The notes beneath the pieces were generated by a model. It was given only the letters and a program-made list of their open reading frames with translations. It did not search any database and was not told the origin of the DNA. From NCBI GenBank assembly GCA_007570785.1, contig ML664199.1:24317915-24381914 (forward strand): a stretch of 64,000 nucleotides of DNA. Direction: 5' to 3'. The DNA is from Antilocapra americana (Eukaryota; Chordata; Mammalia; Artiodactyla; Antilocapridae). The translations under genes and the position numbers were made by a program. This document shows, piece by piece, positions 59,174-64,000 of the stretch (positions within the stretch are counted from its first letter, which is position 1; the number at the start of each line of letters is the position of its first letter).

Positions 59174-59359
59174 GTGCCTGCCCAGTAGTTCAGTTGTGTC
59201 TGACTTTTTGCAACACCCGTGGACTGTAGTCTGCTAGGCTCCTCTGTCCGTGAGATTTCCCAGGCAAGAATACTGGAGTGGGTTGCCATTTCCTCCTCCA
59301 GGGTGTCTCCTGCATTGGCAGGCAGGTTCTTTATCAACTGTGCCACCTGGGAAGCCCCC
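59174..59359 (-). mobile_element. Bov-A type SINE with perfect target-site duplication
   Basis: TGTGTCTGACTTTTTGCAAC, TCTGCTAGGCTCCTCTGTCC, GTGCCACCTGGGAAGCCC. ATCTGTTATATGT (13 bp) at 59161-59173 and 59360-59372. Confidence 0.93.
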
Positions 59360-59374
59360 ATCTGTTATATGTCT

Positions 59375-60731
59375 CCTGTTTTTAATGAGATTTTTTATAT
59401 ATGTGTCATCTTTCTCCTTCTCTTGGTTATCTTGCCAGAACTTTTCCATTTTTTTAGCTGTCTCAAAGAAACAAGTTATTTTCATATGTCTTTAAAATCT
59501 GGTGTGTATTTTATACTTGCAATATATCCCAGTTTGGAATAACTACAGTTCAGTCTTTCAATATCCACATGTGAATATGACTACTGTATTAGCGCAGTTC
59601 TAGAATAGAGGAGCTCCTTTTAAAATATTTCAAAGTTGTCGTCTGTAAGGCAGTTTGAAAGCTGATCTGAATGATTCCTTTTCCAGGAAAGGAAGCAGAA
59701 ATAGTACAGTCATGAAATTAAGTTAGTTGCATATTTTATGGGTCCCAGGAGAAACACGCAAGGCCAGAGAGTGATCTCAGTCTGAAACTCAGAATGAATC
59801 ACAAGAATTAAACATTGGACACCATCCAGTGCTGAACATGAGTTTTCAGCATACAATAGGATCACTTTATATCACAAAATGTAGAGCTTTACTAATTATG
59901 CTTGATGTAGGAGGTATATTGATACATTGTTCCACAGACTGCTACAGACTCAACCTTTGTGAAAAACTGTATTTCACTCTTTAGGAAGAGTGTCTTCTTA
60001 TAATCTTAAACTGCACTGAAATAAACTGTTAGATTGCTCAGAATGGGTCTTAATTCTCACCTCTACTTTGGTTGTAAGTAATAAAAATCATGCTTCTGTG
60101 TACAAATAAGATATCAAAGGCAATCAATTGTGATTAACAAACAATGCTCTTAGCAGATAGCAACTCTTTCTAGAACCTGACACGGTATTGGTTGGTTTAC
60201 TATTTTTCATATTCATAAGTTTCCTTAATTAAAAAAAAAGAATCTCTTTTTCTGAAAGTCTGTGGTGTCTTCTGTTTTCTGTCTGCTCCACCAGACTTTC
60301 GTCCTCATCCTCCCCTCCTCGGTGCAGTGAGTCACAATTACACACCTAAGCTCAAACAAAGCAACCAGAAAATACATTCCAAGATAATGGAGATTTTCTG
60401 AAGCCCGGTAGGTCAGGCTTCATGCAAAGACCCATTCCCTCAGGGAAGTTAGTGAGAATAAAGACTGAGGTTGAAACAGAGGGGTTGTCCAGGGAGTGTG
60501 GCCTTCTGGTAACCAGTTGGGGTAAAAAAAAAAAAAAAAGAACAGGAAGCCATGGCCAGTTCTCAAGAGCCCCTCAAGGAAAGCACACCCTGTATAGAGC
60601 CAGTATCAAACAGGTTAAGAAACAACACAGCACTTAAAGTTGATAAAAAGACCAAATGCCTGTTTTCTTCTAAGTTAGGAAGAAAGATACAAGAAATATG
60701 GCTACCTGAAATTGCAATATTCTGGATAAAA
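59375..60731. other. AT-rich, unique-looking sequence upstream of LIMS1
   Basis: A-runs at about 60230-60238 and 60525-60539. No exon or element recognised. Confidence 0.4.
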
Positions 60732-60928
60732 GTGTAAGTATTAGTCACTCAGTTGTGTCTGCCTCTTTGTGACCCTGCCAGATTCCTCCGTCCATCGGAT
60801 TTCCAGGCAGAGATTCTGAAGTGTGTTGCTGTTTCCTTCTCCAGGGGATCTTCCCAACTCAGGGATAGAACCTGTGTCTCGTGCATTGCAGGCAGAGTGT
60901 TAATCATCTGAGCCACAAAGGAAGCCTA
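60732..60928 (-). mobile_element. Bov-A type SINE, minus, diverged
   Basis: GTCACTCAGTTGTGTCTGCC, GGGGATCTTCCCAACTCAGG, TCTGAGCCACAAAGGAAGCC. Confidence 0.85.
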
Positions 60929-61214
60929 AATTACACGTGTGAAGTGGCAAATAAAACCGTCTAACACTTACTGTATGTATCCTACATTTTTAACTGCTTT
61001 AAAAAATAAAAAATGGATTTTTCTAATTAGGAAAGGAGTAACCAGAATGACCCAAATGTCACTGATGTTAGCATCTTTAATTTTGCATTTAGAACTCAGT
61101 ACATTCCTCAGAAAAGATTTATAGCCATAATGACTTCTCTGGTAACAGTGATGTTAATCTCCTTGGTAGTGACAGCAACCAGAATGCACTGAAACTAGTT
61201 TGTGATTACACATG

Positions 61215-61435
61215 TGATGTGTGTATACGTGCTCAGTTGTATCTGACTCTCTGCGACCCTATGGGCTGTAGCCCACCAGGCTTCTCTGCCTATGGGATTT
61301 CCCAGCGAAAATACTGGGAGTGGGTTGCCATTTCCTACTGCAGGGGATGTTCCTGACGTAGGGATTGAAACTGCATCTCCTGTGTCTCTTGCATTGCCAG
61401 GCAAATTCTTCTACCACTGCACTACCTGGGAAGCT
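61215..61435 (-). mobile_element. Bov-A type SINE, minus
   Basis: GTGCTCAGTTGTATCTGACT, CCCACCAGGCTTCTCTGCCT, CACTACCTGGGAAGC. Similar ATTAYACATGTGA sequences on both sides may be the target duplication. Confidence 0.87.
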
Positions 61436-61479
61436 TTAATTATACATGTGAAGTAGGAATTACTTCACATCTAACATTT

Positions 61480-61565
61480 ATCATATGTGTCCTACATACC
61501 AGACACTGCTGAGTAAGCCTCTTACTGTATCATTTCATTTAATTTTACCTGGTTATTAATTGGAG
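61480..61565 (-). mobile_element. Possible MIR fragment, minus
   Basis: ACATTTATCATATGTGTCCT and ACCAGACACTGCTGAGTAAG followed by ATCATTTCATTTAATTTTA resemble the reverse of the MIR 3' half. Confidence 0.5.
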
Positions 61566-61599
61566 ATTACGAACAAGATAGTTGCAATGTAACAGGAAT

Positions 61600-61800
61600 T
61601 ATACAAACAGGCAAATCTACAGACAGCAGATCAGTGGCTGCCAAAGGTGGGAGGGTTAGTGGGGGAGAGGCTGCCCATAGGTAGGGAGTTTATTTCTGGA
61701 ATGATGAAACTTTCTAACATGGAGATGGTTTCACAACCCTATAACTACACTAAAGCCATTCAGTTGTACCCTTTGAACAATGAATTGTATGGCACTTAAA
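61600..61800 (+). mobile_element. L1 3' untranslated fragment
   Basis: ACAGCAGATCAGTGGCTGCC, AATGATGAAACTTTCTAACA, CAGTTGTACCCTTTGAACA, TGTATGGCACTTAAACTGTG. Confidence 0.78.
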
Positions 61801-61802
61801 CT

Positions 61803-62215
61803 GTGGTCAAAGCTCTGGTTTTTCCAATAGTCATGTATGGGTGAGTTGGACCACAAAGGCGGCAGAGCACCGAAGGATTGATGCTTTTTATTTGTGGTGC
61901 TGGAGAAGACTCCTGAGAGTCCCTTGGACTATAAGATCAAACCAGTCAATCCGAAAGGAAATCAACCTTGAATATTCATTAGAAAGACTGATGTTGAAGC
62001 TCCACAACTTTGGCCACCTGGTGGGAAGAGCCGATTTGTTAGAGAAGACCCTGATGCTGGGAAGGACTGAAGGCAGGAGAAGGGGATAACAGAGGATGAG
62101 ATGGTTTGATGGGATCACTGACTCGATGGACGTGAGTTTGAGCAAGCTCCGGGAGAGACTGAAGGGCAGGGGAGCATAGTATGCAGCAGTCCATGGGGTT
62201 GCAGAGTAAGACACT
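61803..62215 (+). mobile_element. BovB LINE C-terminal RT region and 3' end
   Basis: The frame gives RRIDAFYLWCWRRLLRVPWT and LMLKLHNFGHLVGRADLLEK, both typical of BovB. It ends with CAGTCCATGGGGTTGCAGAG. 5' truncated and frame-disrupted; it inserted at the end of the L1 fragment. Confidence 0.9.
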
Positions 62216-62652
62216 GTTTTGTTTAGGGTGGAACCCTGCATCTGGGTCCAGGTGACTATGGCTGGGCTTCCTTGCCTTTTTATACGGGGGTGGCCTCTGT
62301 CCTCAGATATGAAGATGAGGGCAGACTCAAGTAGGGGCACCACGTGGGTGGGAGTGGGCCCGTTCTCCAAGGGAGACCAGGCAGTCACCTGCACTGTTGA
62401 ACTGCAATCATATTTCCACACCGTATTCAGTGTTCACCTCACAAGAGCCTATTTTTTAAAACAGTAACAACTGAATGTCAGGACTTGGTTCTTTTCCCCA
62501 TGTAGTCACATTTTGCAGGCAGGTGAACCAATATATAAACACCCAAATGCTCTTCATCACCTGTTGGTGAAATCAGCTGGAAGGCACTGCCAGTTCTATC
62601 AGGCCATTCTCCTAGGCTCTTCTGAAGCCACAGCTGACTGAGTGGCACAGGG
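62216..62652. other. Unique-looking sequence
   Basis: Nothing recognised. Confidence 0.4.
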
Positions 62653-63153
62653 TATGTGTGCACTCGGCCATGTTTCACTTTTTTGTCACCCCACCAACTG
62701 TAGGGATTCCCTGGTAGCTCAGCTGGTAAAGAATCCACCTGCAATGCACGAGACCCTGGTTCAATTCCTGGGTAGGGAAGATCCGCTGGAGATGGGATAG
62801 GCTAACCGCTCCAGTATTCTTAGGCTTCCCTGGTGGCTCAGCTGGTAAAGAATCTCTGCACAAGGCAGGAGACCTGGGTTCGACGCCTGGGTTGGGAAGA
62901 TCCCCAGTATTCTGGGCTGGAGATTTCCATGGTCTATACAGTCCATGGGGTCACAAAGAATCAGACATGACAGTGACTTTCACTTGACTGTAGCCTGCCA
63001 GGCTCCTCTGTCCATAGGATTTCATAGGATTTCCTAGGCAAGAATACTAGAGTGCATTGGCGTTAACTTCTCCAGAGGATCTTCCGGATGCAGGGATCAA
63101 ACCCGCATCTCTTGCACTGGCAGGCAGGTTACCACTGAGTCACCAGGGAAGAC
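62653..63153 (-). mobile_element. Bov-A type SINE (minus), split by a BOV-A2 dimer
   Basis: The antisense SINE runs to CACCCCACCAACTGTAG (62703), then resumes as CCTGCCAGGCTCCTCTGTCC (62994 on) and ends TGAGTCACCAGGGAAGACC. Confidence 0.87.
62704..62986 (+). mobile_element. BOV-A2-type dimeric SINE nested in a minus-strand SINE
   Basis: Monomer one GGATTCCCTGGTAGCTCAGC to CCAGTATTCTTAG, monomer two GCTTCCCTGGTGGCTCAGCT to AATCAGACATGACAGTGACT. ACTGTAG at 62697-62703 and 62987-62993 is the target duplication. Confidence 0.88.
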
Positions 63154-64000
63154 CTGTGACAGCTGATTTCCAGACATGCAACTTGTCAGACACGATACAA
63201 AAGTTTTGCACCAGGTGCCACTGCTAAGTTCCTACTAACCACATGCAAGTATTTTCATGTGCTCTGTTCACTGAACACCAAAGCCATGTCTCCATGGGAC
63301 CTATCGCTCTCGTCATTAGCTAACGTGGGGTACAGGACCTCTGCTCTGCTGGTGAGAGGTTCACTTCTGTTTAAAGGAATGTAAGCCTCCATGTACACTG
63401 TCTGGAATGTTAGCAGAGCTTGTAGTATAAAAGACCCTCACACCACAGAGGGCAGAACTTGAGAAGCACCCACGGAAGGGCCAGGTGGCCTCCAGCTTCA
63501 GCCAGAAGGGTGTCAGAAGCACAGATGCACAGGACCTAGAAGGCAACCTGAGGCCCCCTGAGCTGAATATCGGCGGGGGTGGCATGGGGGTGGGGGTGGT
63601 CCAAGGTCCTGACTGGTCAAGACGGCAGAGAAGGAACCCAAAATCCACTTCATAAACCAACTCTCAGACCCTCAGGAGGCCAAGGCTAACTTTCAGAAGA
63701 GTAGGTGTTAACAATGTGACATACAGTCCAACACATTTAATGGAAATATTAAAATAATCATTACACTTCCTCTCATTGTGGAAACCAGGGAGGGGGATCC
63801 CTTCTGTAATCCAAGTAGTAATTTCTGATCATATAAGGCATTTTTGTTATTATGTCCATAGATAGAGCCCGTATTTCAAAACAGGTTGACAGCCTGGACT
63901 TAGAAAGTGAGATTTATTTAAATATTTTAACAGTTCTCTCGTACTCTTCTGGCATACTCATATTCACAGTTTATCAAGTAAAAAAACTAAATTCTTAGAA
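63154..64000. other. Unique-looking sequence to the right edge
   Basis: No exon or element recognised. The minus frame at 63361-63660 has no known domain. Confidence 0.4.

Noticed and set aside
60935..61500. Similar segments after two minus SINEs (AATTACACGTGTGAAG... and AATTATACATGTGAAG..., then CTAACA...TGTATG/ATATGTG...CCTACAT)
   Set aside because: This could be a local duplication, but the second block matches the MIR 3' half, so both may simply be old MIR-like sequence; flanks beyond do not match.

Overview
The window is bovid (cattle, sheep or goat type) nuclear genomic DNA. It is densely seeded with ruminant-specific repeats: Bov-A and tRNA-Glu-derived SINEs, 3' ends of the BovB LINE, artiodactyl L1 fragments, and a bovine-type endogenous retroviral LTR. 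There are no bacterial, phage or plasmid features. Almost every open reading frame is incidental.

Gene content. The window covers the 5' region of LIMS1 (PINCH1, a LIM-only adaptor of integrin adhesions), read on the minus strand. Two alternative first coding exons can be read directly. The upstream one (56899 down to 56868, peptide MLGVASGMTN plus the split codon AG) lies in a CpG island at about 56640-57330. The downstream one (7909 down to 7803, peptide beginning MTALQLKELSQSGLY and ending REEAL plus AG) lies in a second CpG island at about 7690-8175. Both end at a consensus splice donor in the same phase, so both can join the same downstream exon, which lies off the left edge. The roughly 49 kb between them is intron for the upstream form. 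The second complete coding sequence is a processed retrocopy of BTF3 (nascent polypeptide-associated complex beta) at 11963-12982, on the plus strand and so antisense to LIMS1. Its 162-codon frame is intact, and it has a poly-A tail and a 17-bp target-site duplication.

Layout. 1-7.6 kb: SINEs, an L1 3' end, a 22-copy minisatellite (4672-5068) and a decayed 53-bp tandem repeat. 7.7-8.2 kb: LIMS1 downstream promoter and exon. 9-16.5 kb: SINEs, including a nested pair, and the BTF3 retrocopy. 17-18.5 kb: L1. 21.4-21.9 kb: a compound CA/28-bp satellite with higher-order structure. 23-24 kb: L1. 26.2-27.3 kb: L1 carrying a satellite rich in CACGTG E-boxes. 29.5 kb: a 10-N gap beside a CA repeat. 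30-43 kb: SINE/L1 mosaic. 43.1-43.7 kb: LTR. 47.6-48.3 kb: a BovB insertion with target-site duplication. 54.5-56.3 kb: an apparent hAT transposon broken up by SINEs and L1. 56.6-57.3 kb: LIMS1 upstream promoter. 57.7-63.2 kb: L1, BovB and a second nested SINE pair.

Most LINE fragments (15 of 17 by my reading) lie on the plus strand, antisense to LIMS1. This fits the known depletion of sense-oriented LINEs in introns and gives independent support to the minus-strand gene call. Family names for repeats and the BTF3 and LIMS1 comparisons rest on recognition, not on database searches.
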